Shown here: positions 24,001 to 33,168 of the stretch, piece by piece
How the letters are laid out: every line of letters begins with the position of its first letter
How positions within the stretch are numbered: position 1 is the stretch's first letter
Assembly (NCBI RefSeq): GCF_026343115.1
Contig: NZ_JAPEMC010000001.1
Location: forward strand, 868,001-932,000
Origin: Streptomyces sp. NBC_00102
GTDB taxonomy: Bacteria > Actinomycetota > Actinomycetes > Streptomycetales > Streptomycetaceae
Reading direction: 5' to 3'
DNA: 64,000 bases
The notes under the pieces: generated by a model
Told to the model about the DNA's origin: nothing
Database searches by the model: none
What the model saw: the letters and a program-made list of their open reading frames with translations, nothing else
Translations under genes and position numbers: made by a program

Positions 24001-24669
24001 TCAGGTCTTGACCGGACGCCCGGTGAGGCGCCTGGCGTCTTCCAGGTGCGCGGCCAGCTTCCGCTGGATCCGCACGGTGGCCTCGTCCAGGGCCTTGCGG
24101 GTCCGGCGCCCGCTGCCGTCCCCCGCGTCGAACGCGTCGCCGAAGACCACGTCCACCCGGCTGCGCAGCGGGGGCAACGCGGATATCAACCGTCCGCGGG
24201 CCTCCGTGCTTCCCAGGACCGCCACCGGGACGATCGGTGCCCCGCCGCGCACCGCGAAGTACGCGAGCCCGGCCCGCAGAGAGGCGAAGTCGCCCTCGCC
24301 CCGCGTGCCCTCGGGAAAGATCCCGAGCGCCCCGCCCTCCGCCAGGACGCCGAGCGCCTGGGTGATGGCGGTGCGGTCGGCGGCCGTGCGGTCCACCTTC
24401 AGCTGACCGATTCCGCGCAGGAACGGGTCGAGGGGGCCGACGAACGCCTCTTTTTTGATCAGGAAGTGCACCGGCCGGGGCGCGGTACCCATCAGCATCG
24501 GTCCGTCGATGTTGTGCGAGTGGTTCACCGCGAGTATGACGGGTCCGGCGGACGGAACCCGCCAGGCACCGAGGACCCGGGGCTTCCACAGCCCGTACAT
24601 CAGCCCGATGCCGATGCCGCGCCCCACGGCCGCTCCGCGTTCGGAGGGCACCGGGGTGGCTTCCGTCAC
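24001..24669 (-). CDS. 1-acylglycerol-3-phosphate acyltransferase-like protein (PlsC family)
   Basis: A 222-residue acyltransferase of the PlsC fold. The catalytic HX4D box is NHSHNID and the phosphate-binding box is FPEGTRGEG, both intact, with [10 protein letters not shown] (motif II) between them. VPVAVLGS is motif IV. It would acylate lysophosphatidate or a related acceptor at the membrane. The GTG start at 24669 overlaps the cmk stop (GTGA), and the cmk-plsC-der order is a conserved actinobacterial arrangement linking nucleotide supply, lipid synthesis and ribosome assembly. Confidence 0.93.
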   Translation of the reverse strand: MTEATPVPSERGAAVGRGIGIGLMYGLWKPRVLGAWRVPSAGPVILAVNHSHNIDGPMLMGTAPRPVHFLIKKEAFVGPLDPFLRGIGQLKVDRTAADRTAITQALGVLAEGGALGIFPEGTRGEGDFASLRAGLAYFAVRGGAPIVPVAVLGSTEARGRLISALPPLRSRVDVVFGDAFDAGDGSGRRTRKALDEATVRIQRKLAAHLEDARRLTGRPVKT

Positions 24670-25349
24670 TTCGCGGCCCGCTTCTCCTCGACGAGGGTGA
24701 CGACGCACTCGATGACCTGGTCCAGGGTCAGCTCGGTGGTGTCCACCTCGACGGCGTCGCCGGCCTTGGCGAGCGGGGAGGTCTTGCGGCCGGAGTCGGC
24801 CGCGTCCCGCTTGATCAGGGCTTCCTTGGTGGCGGCGACGTCCGCGCTCTTCAGCTCCCCGCTGCGGCGGGCGGCGCGGGCCTCCGGCGAGGCGGTGAGG
24901 AAGATCTTGAGGTCGGCGTCGGGCAGCACGGTGGTACCGATGTCCCGGCCCTCCACGACGATGCCCAGCCCGGCGCGCGCGGCGATGGAGCGCTGGAGCT
25001 CCGTGATCAGGGTGCGCACCTCGGGGACCGCGCTGACGGCGCTGACCGCGGAGGTGACCTCCTGCGTGCGGATCGGTCCGGAGGCGTCCTCGCCGTCGAC
25101 GGTGATCGTCGGGGCGGCCGGGTCGGTGCCGGAGACGATCACGGGCTTGGCGGCCGCGTTCGCGACGGCGGCCGCGTCGGACACGTCGATGTCGTTGGTC
25201 AGCATCCACCAGGTGATCGCCCGGTACTGCGCACCGGTGTCCAGGTAGCTCAGGCCGAGCTTGGCGGCGACGGCCTTGGAGGTGCTCGACTTGCCGGTGC
25301 CGGAGGGGCCGTCGATGGCGACGATCACAGCGGAGCTTGCGGTTTCCAC
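24666..25349 (-). CDS. cmk: Cytidylate kinase
   Basis: A 227-residue CMP/dCMP kinase. The P-loop is [14 protein letters not shown] at the N-terminus. The [16 protein letters not shown]-binding motif, the family insert and [18 protein letters not shown] with the conserved Arg/Asp pair are present. SPEARAARR forms the lid region. GTG at 25349 gives the expected family start. The frame is open for 32 codons upstream, but the nearest ribosome site (AGGAAGG) suits this start. It follows tyrA after a 190-bp gap that may contain its own promoter. Confidence 0.97.
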   Translation of the reverse strand: METASSAVIVAIDGPSGTGKSSTSKAVAAKLGLSYLDTGAQYRAITWWMLTNDIDVSDAAAVANAAAKPVIVSGTDPAAPTITVDGEDASGPIRTQEVTSAVSAVSAVPEVRTLITELQRSIAARAGLGIVVEGRDIGTTVLPDADLKIFLTASPEARAARRSGELKSADVAATKEALIKRDAADSGRKTSPLAKAGDAVEVDTTELTLDQVIECVVTLVEEKRAAK

Positions 25350-25539
25350 GGCGGTGGGCACCTTCCTGGTACACGGGGCGAGGACGGTCGGGACAGGGCC
25401 GACCCACGGACGGCCCACCCCAAGGTTACCGAGTGTGGGGGACACACCTGTACCCCGATCGGACGCACCCCGGCGGGGACCGGCTCCGACGCCCCGTACC
25501 AGGGTGCCTCACGGGGCGTACGGGACCCGGGGCCGTCTC

Positions 25540-26625
25540 TCAGGGCCGGAGCGACCAGCCGCGCTCGGTGAGGGCGGCGCCGAGGGCGGCCGCGGCGCTG
25601 GGTTCGACCATGAGCTGGACCAGGCCCGCCTGCTGGCCGGTGGCGTGCTCGATCCGGACGTCCTCGATGTTCACCCCGGCCCGTCCGGCGTCCGCGAAGA
25701 TCCGGGCGAGCTCGCCGGGACGGTCGCTGATCAGGACGGCGACGACCTCGTACGAGGCGGGGCCGGCGCCGTGCTTGCCGGGGACCCGGACGCGGCCCGC
25801 GTTGCCACGCCGCAGGACGTCCTCGATGCCCTCGGTGCCCGAGCGGCGCTTCTCCTCGTCGGCGGACTGCAGGCTCCGCAGGGCCCGTACCGTCTCGTCG
25901 AGGTCGGTGGCGATACCGGCCAGTACGTCGGCGACCGGGCCGGGGTTGGCGGAGAGGATCTCCACCCACATCCGGGGGTCGGAGGCGGCGATCCGGGTGA
26001 CGTCGCGGATGCCCTGCCCGCACAGGCGTACGGCCGTCTCGTCGGCCTCCTCCAGCCGGGCGGCGACCATCGAGGAGATCAGCTGCGGGGTGTGCGAGAC
26101 GAGGGCGACCGCCCGGTCGTGCGCGTCGGCGTCCATCACCACGGGGACGGCCTTGCAGACCGCGACCAGTTCCAGGGCGAGGTTGAGCACCTCGGTGTCG
26201 GTGTCCCGGGTCGGGGTGAGGACCCAGGGGCGGCCCTCGAAGAGGTCCCCGGTGGCGGCGAGGGGGCCGGAACGCTCCTTGCCGGCCATCGGGTGCGTAC
26301 CGATGTACGGGGTCAGGTCGATTCCCAGCGCCTCCAGCTCGCGGCGCGGGCCGCCCTTGACGCTCGCCACGTCGAGGTACCCCCGGGCGACGCCGCCGCG
26401 CATGGCACCGGCCAGCACCGACGCGGTGTGCGCGGGCGGTACGGCGACGACCGCGAGGTCCACCGGTCCCTCCGGCGGCTCCTCGGTACCGGCCCCGAGC
26501 GCCGCGGCGGTGCGGGCCGAGGCGGGATCGTGGTCGGCGAGGTGGACATGGATGCCACGGCCGGCCAGGGCGAGGGCGGCGGAGGTGCCGACCAGTCCGG
26601 TACCGATGACGAGCGCGGTTCTCAC
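25540..26625 (-). CDS. tyrA: Prephenate dehydrogenase with C-terminal ACT domain
   Basis: A 361-residue NAD(P)-dependent enzyme converting prephenate to 4-hydroxyphenylpyruvate for tyrosine. The Rossmann motif is IGTGLVGTSAALALAGRG. THPMAGKERSG carries the conserved His/Lys region, and SHTPQLISSMVA is the family helix. An ACT domain at about 280-361 (VVAVLISDRPGELARIFADA) should bind tyrosine for feedback control. GTG at 26625 overlaps the chorismate mutase stop, so the two successive pathway steps are co-translated. Confidence 0.96.
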   Translation of the reverse strand: MRTALVIGTGLVGTSAALALAGRGIHVHLADHDPASARTAAALGAGTEEPPEGPVDLAVVAVPPAHTASVLAGAMRGGVARGYLDVASVKGGPRRELEALGIDLTPYIGTHPMAGKERSGPLAATGDLFEGRPWVLTPTRDTDTEVLNLALELVAVCKAVPVVMDADAHDRAVALVSHTPQLISSMVAARLEEADETAVRLCGQGIRDVTRIAASDPRMWVEILSANPGPVADVLAGIATDLDETVRALRSLQSADEEKRRSGTEGIEDVLRRGNAGRVRVPGKHGAGPASYEVVAVLISDRPGELARIFADAGRAGVNIEDVRIEHATGQQAGLVQLMVEPSAAAALGAALTERGWSLRP

Positions 26626-26987
26626 TGGGCGATGTCCTTGCGGAGGGCGGCGGTGGCGCCGAGGTAGACGTGCTGGATCCGCGACCGGGGGAGGTCGGTC
26701 TCGATGTGGGCGAGTATCCGGACCACCCGGGGCATGGCCCCCTCGATCTCGAGTTCCTGGGCGCAGAGCAGCGGGACATCGACGATACCGAGCCCGCGGC
26801 GCGCGGCGGCCGCCGGGAAGCCGTTGCGGAGGTCGGGGGTGGCGGTGAACCAGATGCTGATGAGGTCCTCGTGGCTCAGTCCGTTGCGCTCCAGCACCGC
26901 TGCGAGCAGCGCGCCCACCCGCTCGTCCATCTCCCCGGGCTCGTCCCGGTCCAGCTGGACGGCTCCACGGACCGCTCGTACCGCCAC
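26622..26987 (-). CDS. aroH: Chorismate mutase, AroH type
   Basis: A 121-residue monofunctional chorismate mutase of the Bacillus AroH (beta-barrel) class, turning chorismate into prephenate. Diagnostic parts are VRAVRGAVQLDRDEPGEM (Arg at the active site), ISIWFTATPDLRNGFPAAAAR, GIVDVPLLCAQELEIEGAMP and HVYLGATAALRKDI with the C-terminal active-site Arg. GTG at 26987 has GAGGGAGAG upstream. First gene of the operon; its product feeds the overlapping tyrA gene. Confidence 0.96.
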   Translation of the reverse strand: MAVRAVRGAVQLDRDEPGEMDERVGALLAAVLERNGLSHEDLISIWFTATPDLRNGFPAAAARRGLGIVDVPLLCAQELEIEGAMPRVVRILAHIETDLPRSRIQHVYLGATAALRKDIAQ

Positions 26988-27302
26988 GTCGCTCTCCCTC
27001 GCCCGCTCGTCCCCGTCGACGCACTGGGACCAGAGTAGAGGGGCGGTCCGGCGGGTGGGACCGGTGTTTCTCTCCGTGAGACGCGGTCGGTCGCCGCCGG
27101 ACCGTGGGGGCCCGGGCCCGTGGGGCCGGCGGGCGGGCGTTCCGGTCGGCCACCCGGGTGGCGGCGGCCCGGTTGCTTCGCCCGGGGCGCGTACGGCGCC
27201 ACGATGCGTGGTGCCGGGGCGGCTTCGCCCCGGGCGGGGACGGATACGGGCGGCGGGCCGGGTGAAGACCGGCGGCGGTCGCCGCGAGCGAGGGAGCGGA
27301 CC
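26988..27302. other. Divergent intergenic region, aroH / Rieske gene
   Basis: 315 bp, extremely GC-rich, no supported gene. It should carry promoters for both directions but I found no convincing hexamers. GCGAGCGAGGGAGCGGACC precedes the Rieske ATG and includes its ribosome site. Confidence 0.35.
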
Positions 27303-27737
27303 ATGGACGCACGGCGCAGGGCGGTCCTGACGGCGGGAGCCGCGGGCGGGGCGGCGCTGATGACGGGCTGCGGGTCGTCGGACGGCGGCGGGGACACGGA
27401 GAGCTCCCCGGCCTCGACACCCGCGACGGCGTCTCCGACCGTCGGCGGGGGTACGGAGCTGGCCAGGACCTCGGACATCCCGGTGGGCGGCGGGAAGATC
27501 TTCAAGGAGCGGAAGATCGTGGTGACCCAGCCGAAGGACGGCGAGTTCAAGGCGTTCTCGGCCGTCTGCACCCACGCCGGCTGCCTGGTGACGACGGTCG
27601 CGGACGGCACCATCGACTGCCCGTGCCACGGCAGCAGATACAGCATCACGGACGCGGCGGTGGAGGCCGGCCCGGCAACCCGCCCGCTCCCGGCCGAGAA
27701 GATCACGGTCAGCGGCGGCTCCATCCGGACGGCCTGA
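27303..27737 (+). CDS. Rieske [2Fe-2S] lipoprotein with Tat-like signal
   Basis: A 144-residue exported iron-sulfur protein. The N-terminus MDARRRAVLTAGAAGG has a twin-Arg-like start, and LMTGC with C23 is a lipobox, so it is probably folded inside, exported by Tat and lipid-anchored. After a Ser/Thr/Pro linker the Rieske fold follows, with C89-x-H91 (CTHAGC) and C106-x2-H109 (CPCHGS) as cluster ligands and C94/C108 as the disulfide. Small Rieske lipoproteins of this type are common in Streptomyces; the electron partner is unknown. No oxygenase or cytochrome gene is adjacent. Confidence 0.93.
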   Translation: MDARRRAVLTAGAAGGAALMTGCGSSDGGGDTESSPASTPATASPTVGGGTELARTSDIPVGGGKIFKERKIVVTQPKDGEFKAFSAVCTHAGCLVTTVADGTIDCPCHGSRYSITDAAVEAGPATRPLPAEKITVSGGSIRTA

Positions 27738-27821
27738 ACGGCGGGGTGGTCAGGGCCGGTAGGGCCCGTCCGGAGCCTGAACGGCCGGGCGGCCGATCGC
27801 CGTCCGGACCCGGCCCACCCG

Positions 27822-30800
27822 TTACTCCCGGAGGAGTTCCGCCACGAGGGCGGCCTCCGCGACTTCGGGCCGGGGATGGGCCGCCAGTTCGCGGAGCAGG
27901 GCGGCCCGGCGCTCCCCGGTGGCGCCCCGGCCGGACGCCGTCACCAGCCGGACAGCGGCGAGCCCCGCCGGGCCCGATCCCTCGGCCAGCAGGCCAGCGA
28001 CCACCGCGTCGACCGCCTCCTCCGGCGGCGCGCCCGGTGTGCCCGGTGGCCGGCCCGGCAGGGTGTCCAGGCAGCCCGGACGGTCCCCGGCGAGCGCCAG
28101 CCACCGCTCCCAGCGCCGCATCGAGGCATCCCCTTCGGCGAGGGCTGCCGTCGCCGCCTCCAGGGCGGCCCGGGACGCGGTGTGCGCAAGCCCGGCCCGC
28201 TCCAGCGCGTCGGCCAGCACCTCGTGCGCGGCGACCGGCCCTCCGGACGCGGACCGGAACGCGTCGAGCAGCACCGCCAGGGCCACCCGCCGCTCGACCG
28301 GGCCGCCGCTCCCCGGGTCCGACGCGGCGAGCGCCCGTTCCAGCGCGGTCCGTCCGTCCGGATCTCCCGCGAGACGGACGAGCGTCTGGAGAACCGCGCC
28401 CCGTACCCGGCGCGGACGCCGGGCGTCGGCGGCCACCGTGACGAGCCGCTCGGCCACCTCGGGTTCCAGCGGTCCGACGTGCGCCAGGGCCCGGGCCGCC
28501 TCCACCGCCACGGCCGCGTCCTCGGCGGCGGCAGCCCGGGCGAGGAGGTCCCGTCGGGCGCGCCGGGCCTCCGGCCGGACCGGACGCGCGGCAAAAAGCC
28601 GCTCGCTCAGGGCGGGGTGGCCCAGCCCGTCGAAAAGCCGCCGTGCCACTTCCGGGTCGTCCGTCCACCCGGCGAGCGCCGGCACCATCGCCGCACGGAC
28701 GTCGCGGTGCTGGCCGGGTACGTCCCAGCCTGCCAGCAGCGCGTCGAAGGCGGCACCCCGCCGGTCGCGGTCCATGGCCGCCAGGCCGTACGCGGCGGAC
28801 TTCCGGCTTCCCACCGAGCCGCCCGTACCGGCGAGGACCGCTCCCAGCCGTCGTACGGCCTCGGTGTCGGACACAGTGCCGAGGAGCGCGGCCGCCCCGG
28901 CCATCGCCGCCCTGCCACGCACTCCACCGGCGGAGGCGAGGTCGAGCAGGTGGTCCAGGGTCGTGGGGTGCGCGTCCGCTCCTCCGCGCCCGGCCGCCAG
29001 GGTGCCGAGCGCGGTGAGCGCGGCGGCTGCCACCGGCTGCGGCGCGTCCACCGCGATCCGGTCGAGTTCCCCGGGGTCGCCGAGCAGCGCTGCGGCGCCG
29101 GTCCGCTCCCGCAGCGGCGCGCGGTCGTCCGCCGCGACCCGGACGAGGTGCGCGTCGAGCAGGGCCCGTTGCTCCGGCAGCAGCCGGCCCGGTGAGCGCC
29201 CCTCCTGGCGGGGCACCCAGTGCGCGGGAAGGCCGGCGCCGAGCACCGCGCCGAGCAGATCGGTGCGCCGACGGGCGAGGGTCCGCCAGACGAGCGGGAC
29301 GGCGACGAGAGTGACGTCGGCGGCGAGCAGCCGGGCCAGCCGTTCTTCCCGGGTCGCGGGGTCGCGGAGCCACAGCGTCGCGGCGGCCTCGCGTACGGGC
29401 GCCGGTCCCGCGAGCGCCGACCGTCCGGTCCCGGCGTCCAGCTCGGTCAGCCGGGGCAGGCTGGGCGCCAGCAGTGCGGCCAGGAGGACCAGGTCGTCAC
29501 TCACCGGGGCGGAGAGCCGTTCCCACAGGGCCTCGGCCTCGGTGCCGGTCAGCGCCAAGGGGCGTACGGGTCCGCCGTGCCGGGGATCGGCGAGGACCGG
29601 CAGCAGGAGTCCGGCGACGGCGGCGGCCCGGTCGGCGTCCTCGCGGCGGGCGGCCGACTCCAGTACCCGGCGCAGCCAGTGCTCGGCGGCGGCGAGGGTC
29701 TCGTGCGTCGTGTCCCTGGACTGGGCGGTGGTCGTCGCCGCGTCCCGCAGTACGGCGAACGGCACGGCGGGAATGAGGTGTCCGGGTGCCCTTCCGGCGG
29801 CCAGCAGGGCGTTCCGGCGCACGGACTCCTGGTCGTGCCAGGCCCGTTCGCAGCTCTCCAGGACGCGTGCGTACTCCACCGGGTCACCGTGCAGCGCGGC
29901 ACACGCCAGGAGGGCCGGCCATCCGAGGGCCCGTTCGAGCGGCCGGTGTGCGTCCGTGAGTTCCCTCAGCACGGGTCCGGCCTCCTCGAAGGGGAGCAGG
30001 GCCGCCAGCAGGGACCGGTGCATGAGGCGGCGGGGCAGGGGCGACCACCGCTCGGCGATCGTCTGCGCGCGGTCGGCCGGGGAGAGCGAGGCGAGCACCC
30101 CGAACCCCGTCGGCCCGCGGAACCGCCCGTCCGGTTCGAGGCGCTCCTCGGCCACGCGACGTCGTTCCCGCGGAGGCAGCATGGCGATCAGGGGCTGGGG
30201 CTCCTGGCGGATGGCCCGGTCGGGGAACCTGGTGAAGTCGTCGACGTGCAGGACCCGGGCGAGCAGGAGGAGATCCTCGCCGTCGCACGCCTCCAGCGCC
30301 CGCCGTGTGCGCGGGGGCAGCGGGCCGTCCTCCAGCGGTACGCGGGTGGTCCCGGTGCGCCGCAGGACCGCGGCCAGTTCGGCCGGCCGGGCGAGCAGGG
30401 CCATGGCGGCGCGTCCGCCGATCAGGTGCGGTGCCCGTTCCATCAGGAGCATCCCGGCCGCCGGATCGCGCTGGGCGATCGTGGTGGTGGTCGCGCTGCC
30501 GCCCTCGCGCCGTGCCCGGGCGTCGGCCGGCCCACCTGCCAGGTGCTCCGCCAGCGCGCCGGGAGCGGTACGCGCCAGGACGTGCAGGACCTCGGACGGC
30601 ACCCGGCCCACCCTGCCGAGCCAGTGACGGACCGTCGCGGGCGTGCACGCCGCGAGCAGCCGGACCGTGTCCTCGTCGCCGTGGCGGGCGTGAACACGTG
30701 CGACCAGCCGGTCGGCGAGGGCGTGACGCCGGGAGTGCCGCAGGACGCCGTAGGTGTCCCGGCGCACGGACGCCGGGCCGTGGAGGGCCAGGTCCTCCAG

Positions 30801-31058
30801 GGCGTGGTCGGGTACGGGGAGCCGGACGGCGGCCGAGAGCGCGCGCCGCCTGAGCAGCGGGTCGGCGAGGGCTGCGGTCACGACGGCGAGGTCGCGGCGG
30901 ACGGTGGCGAGGAAGAGGGCGAGTACCCGGTCGTCCGGGGTGCCGGAGTCCAGTCGGGTGTAAGCGGCGCGGTAGCCGGCCTCGTCCAGGGAACGGGTGT
31001 GCACGGCGATGGCCCGCATCCGGGCCGGGTGGGGCAGGTGGTCGAAGTCGATCGACAC
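27822..31058 (-). CDS. Very large HEAT-repeat protein
   Basis: A 1078-residue, almost entirely alpha-helical protein made of degenerate HEAT-type repeats (units of ~35-40 residues rich in Ala, Leu, Arg, for example VEAARALAHVGPLEPEVAER and neighbours). It would be a solenoid scaffold for protein or nucleic acid binding. No catalytic, signal or membrane segment was found. GTG at 31058 has GAGAAGAAG upstream. The longer frame to 31244 would overlap the divergent gene and is less likely. It shares a 145-bp divergent promoter region with the nucleotidyltransferase gene. Function unknown. Confidence 0.85.
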   Translation of the reverse strand: MSIDFDHLPHPARMRAIAVHTRSLDEAGYRAAYTRLDSGTPDDRVLALFLATVRRDLAVVTAALADPLLRRRALSAAVRLPVPDHALEDLALHGPASVRRDTYGVLRHSRRHALADRLVARVHARHGDEDTVRLLAACTPATVRHWLGRVGRVPSEVLHVLARTAPGALAEHLAGGPADARARREGGSATTTTIAQRDPAAGMLLMERAPHLIGGRAAMALLARPAELAAVLRRTGTTRVPLEDGPLPPRTRRALEACDGEDLLLLARVLHVDDFTRFPDRAIRQEPQPLIAMLPPRERRRVAEERLEPDGRFRGPTGFGVLASLSPADRAQTIAERWSPLPRRLMHRSLLAALLPFEEAGPVLRELTDAHRPLERALGWPALLACAALHGDPVEYARVLESCERAWHDQESVRRNALLAAGRAPGHLIPAVPFAVLRDAATTTAQSRDTTHETLAAAEHWLRRVLESAARREDADRAAAVAGLLLPVLADPRHGGPVRPLALTGTEAEALWERLSAPVSDDLVLLAALLAPSLPRLTELDAGTGRSALAGPAPVREAAATLWLRDPATREERLARLLAADVTLVAVPLVWRTLARRRTDLLGAVLGAGLPAHWVPRQEGRSPGRLLPEQRALLDAHLVRVAADDRAPLRERTGAAALLGDPGELDRIAVDAPQPVAAAALTALGTLAAGRGGADAHPTTLDHLLDLASAGGVRGRAAMAGAAALLGTVSDTEAVRRLGAVLAGTGGSVGSRKSAAYGLAAMDRDRRGAAFDALLAGWDVPGQHRDVRAAMVPALAGWTDDPEVARRLFDGLGHPALSERLFAARPVRPEARRARRDLLARAAAAEDAAVAVEAARALAHVGPLEPEVAERLVTVAADARRPRRVRGAVLQTLVRLAGDPDGRTALERALAASDPGSGGPVERRVALAVLLDAFRSASGGPVAAHEVLADALERAGLAHTASRAALEAATAALAEGDASMRRWERWLALAGDRPGCLDTLPGRPPGTPGAPPEEAVDAVVAGLLAEGSGPAGLAAVRLVTASGRGATGERRAALLRELAAHPRPEVAEAALVAELLRE

Positions 31059-31190
31059 GTGGGACTTCTTCTCTGGGTGGGTGCGTCGTCGCGGAGCACC
31101 GCGGAACGGCGAGCGACTGACGCGCGATGTTCGCACCCCGGGCACCGCCGGCACAAGGAAAATCCGGGGCACCGCCACCGCTCCCCCGCG

Positions 31191-31196
31191 TAGCCT
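31191..31196 (+). promoter_or_regulatory. -10 element (TAGCCT) of a probably leaderless nucleotidyltransferase mRNA
   Basis: TAGCCT lies 7 nt before the ATG at 31204, placing the transcription start on the start codon. There is no ribosome binding site in this interval. Confidence 0.45.
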
Positions 31197-31203
31197 CGCA
31201 CCC

Positions 31204-31902
31204 ATGACCAGCCCCGATGCCGAGACCCTCGTCCGCGACCACACGGTCTACTCCTGCGTGATGGGGTCGCGGGCGTTCGGTCTCGCCACGGAGGGGAGCG
31301 ACACCGACCGGCGTGGGGTGTTCCTCGCGCCGACCGCGTCGTTCTGGCGGTTCGAGAAGCCGCCGACGCATGTGGACGGCCCCGCGCCGGAGCAGTTCTC
31401 CTGGGAGCTGGAGCGTTTCTGCGGACTGGCCCTGCGCGCCAACCCGAACGTCCTGGAGTGCCTGCACTCCCCGCTGGTGGAGCGGATCGACGACACCGGC
31501 CGCGAGCTCCTCGCGCTGCGCGACGCCTTCCTCTCCCGGGAGGCGTACGCCACCTTCACCCGGTACGCGACGGGTCAGCGCCGGAAGCTGGAGGCCGACG
31601 GGCGGACGCACGGCGCGCCGCGCTGGAAGCACGCCATGCATCTGCTGCGGCTGCTGATGTCCGCCGGGGACCTGTTGCGTACGGGGGTGCTGACGATCGA
31701 CGTCGGCGAGCGGCGGGAGGAGCTGCTCGCGGTGAAGCGGGGCGAGGTGGAGTGGCCGGAGGTCGAGCGCCGGATGACGCGGCTGGCCGGGGAGTGCGAG
31801 GCGGCCCTCGGCCGGTCCCCGCTGCCGGCCCGCCCCGACCGGGCCCGGGTCGAGGACTTCCTCGTCCGGACCCGGCGGGCGTCGGCACTGGGCGGTGGGT
31901 GA
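31204..31902 (+). CDS. Nucleotidyltransferase-fold protein (MNT/pol-beta superfamily, YcgL-like)
   Basis: A 232-residue protein. The N-terminus carries the nucleotidyltransferase signature GSRAFGLATEGSDTDRRGVF: the GS and two Asp residues (SDTD) are the metal-binding core, and a third acidic residue is not obvious. The middle part ERFCGLALRANPNVLECLHS and the C-terminal helical part are typical of stand-alone predicted nucleotidyltransferases (COG3541-like). Substrate unknown; it could modify a nucleic acid or protein. No HEPN partner gene is adjacent, which argues against a MNT-HEPN toxin pair. The divergent neighbour is the HEAT-repeat gene. Confidence 0.85.
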   Translation: MTSPDAETLVRDHTVYSCVMGSRAFGLATEGSDTDRRGVFLAPTASFWRFEKPPTHVDGPAPEQFSWELERFCGLALRANPNVLECLHSPLVERIDDTGRELLALRDAFLSREAYATFTRYATGQRRKLEADGRTHGAPRWKHAMHLLRLLMSAGDLLRTGVLTIDVGERREELLAVKRGEVEWPEVERRMTRLAGECEAALGRSPLPARPDRARVEDFLVRTRRASALGGG

Positions 31903-32145
31903 AAAGCCGGAGGGGTGGCCGGGACGGAGTCCGGAACCGGGGCTTCGGCAGGGCCCGGAGCGGCGGCTGAAGGTTCGCCGGCCGTCGGCTCAGGGCTCCG
32001 AGGGGCGCTCCAGAGACACCTTCGGCAGCCTCGCGCGAGCGTTGGCCGAGGTCGACGTCCGGGAGCCCCGCACAGCTGCCGTCCGGTATCGCCCCTGCCG
32101 CTCCAGAATCCGTGTCCACGGGCCAAGGATTCCGGAGGCCGCACC

Positions 32146-33168
32146 TCAGCGGTCCCAGAGCGCCCCCAGCGACAGCAGGTCGCTGCGGTACTCGATCCGC
32201 TCGGCCCACTCCTCGGGCCAGGCAGAGGCTCCGAGGTGGGCGCCGGCGAGCGCCCCGGTGAGGCAGGCCAGCGAGTCGGAGTCGCCCCGGGTGCAGGCGG
32301 CCCGGCGCAGAGCGGTGACGGGTTCCTCGGGGAAGAGCAGGAAGCAGTGCAGGGCGGTCGCGAGGGCCTCCTCGGCTATCCAGCCGTCCCCGGTGCGCTC
32401 GCAGGGGTCGGTCTCCGGGGAGGGGTCGCGCAGCGCGTCCTGGACGCGGGTGAGCACGTCCAGGCACTCGTCCCAGCCGCGCTGGATGTAGGACTGGGCG
32501 GAGGCGTCGTGGGTGTGGCGCCACAGGTCGCCGAGCCAGTGCTCGTGGTAGCGGCTGCGGTTGTCGTACGCGTAGCTGCGCAGTTGTCCGACGAGGCCGA
32601 GGGGTTCGGCGCCCTCGGCGAGCAGGTGGACGGCTCGGGCCGTCAGGTCGGAGGCGGCGAGGGCGGTGGGGTGGCCGTGGGTCAGGGCGGCCTGGAGCTG
32701 AGCCGCTCCGGCGCGCTGTTCGTCGCTGAGTCCGGGTACGAGTCCGACGGGGGCGACGCGCATGTTGGCGCCGCACCCCTTGGAGCCGGTCTGGCTGGCC
32801 TCCTGCCAGGGGCGGTCGCCGTCGAGGAGTTGGCAGGCGATCAGGCAGGTGCGGCCGGGGGCACGGTTGTTGTCCGGCGAGTGGTACCAGTCGACGAACT
32901 CTTCCCGGACCGGCCGGACCAGCCGGAGCGGAGTGAGCGGGCCCCGGTCCATGGCGGTGCGGATGCCCCGTCCGAGGGCGAGGGTCATCTGGGTGTCGTC
33001 GGTGACGAACGCGGGCCGGGGAAGGTCCATTTGGCGCCACGGGCCGCACTTGGCGAGGATGGACGGCACGTCGTTGAACTCGGTCGGGAAGCCCAGTGCG
33101 TCGCCGAGGGCGAGCCCGACGAGGGAGCCGGTGGCGGCCTGTTCGGTGCGGGTCCTGGTGGCGGTCAT
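32146..33168 (-). CDS. ADP-ribosylglycohydrolase family protein (DraG-like)
   Basis: A 340-residue binuclear-metal hydrolase that would remove ADP-ribose from proteins, nucleic acids or free conjugates. Motifs are GSLVGLALGDALGFPTEF at the start, the metal-binding DDTQMTLALGRG, and the C-terminal RGDSDSLACLTGALAGA, which supplies the remaining Asp ligands. The ATG at 33168 overlaps the stop of the Nudix regulator gene (ATGA). It is the last gene of a four-gene NAD salvage operon; its product ADP-ribose is the effector known for NrtR-type regulators, a fitting feedback link (inference). Confidence 0.93.
   Translation of the reverse strand: MTATRTRTEQAATGSLVGLALGDALGFPTEFNDVPSILAKCGPWRQMDLPRPAFVTDDTQMTLALGRGIRTAMDRGPLTPLRLVRPVREEFVDWYHSPDNNRAPGRTCLIACQLLDGDRPWQEASQTGSKGCGANMRVAPVGLVPGLSDEQRAGAAQLQAALTHGHPTALAASDLTARAVHLLAEGAEPLGLVGQLRSYAYDNRSRYHEHWLGDLWRHTHDASAQSYIQRGWDECLDVLTRVQDALRDPSPETDPCERTGDGWIAEEALATALHCFLLFPEEPVTALRRAACTRGDSDSLACLTGALAGAHLGASAWPEEWAERIEYRSDLLSLGALWDR

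Noticed and set aside
22439..24406. 655-codon frame on the plus strand
   Set aside because: Antisense shadow of der, a certain gene, caused by high third-position GC; no ribosome site or domain.
31204..31902. MNT-HEPN toxin-antitoxin pair
   Set aside because: The neighbouring gene is a HEAT-repeat protein and no HEPN motif (RX4-6H) protein is adjacent.
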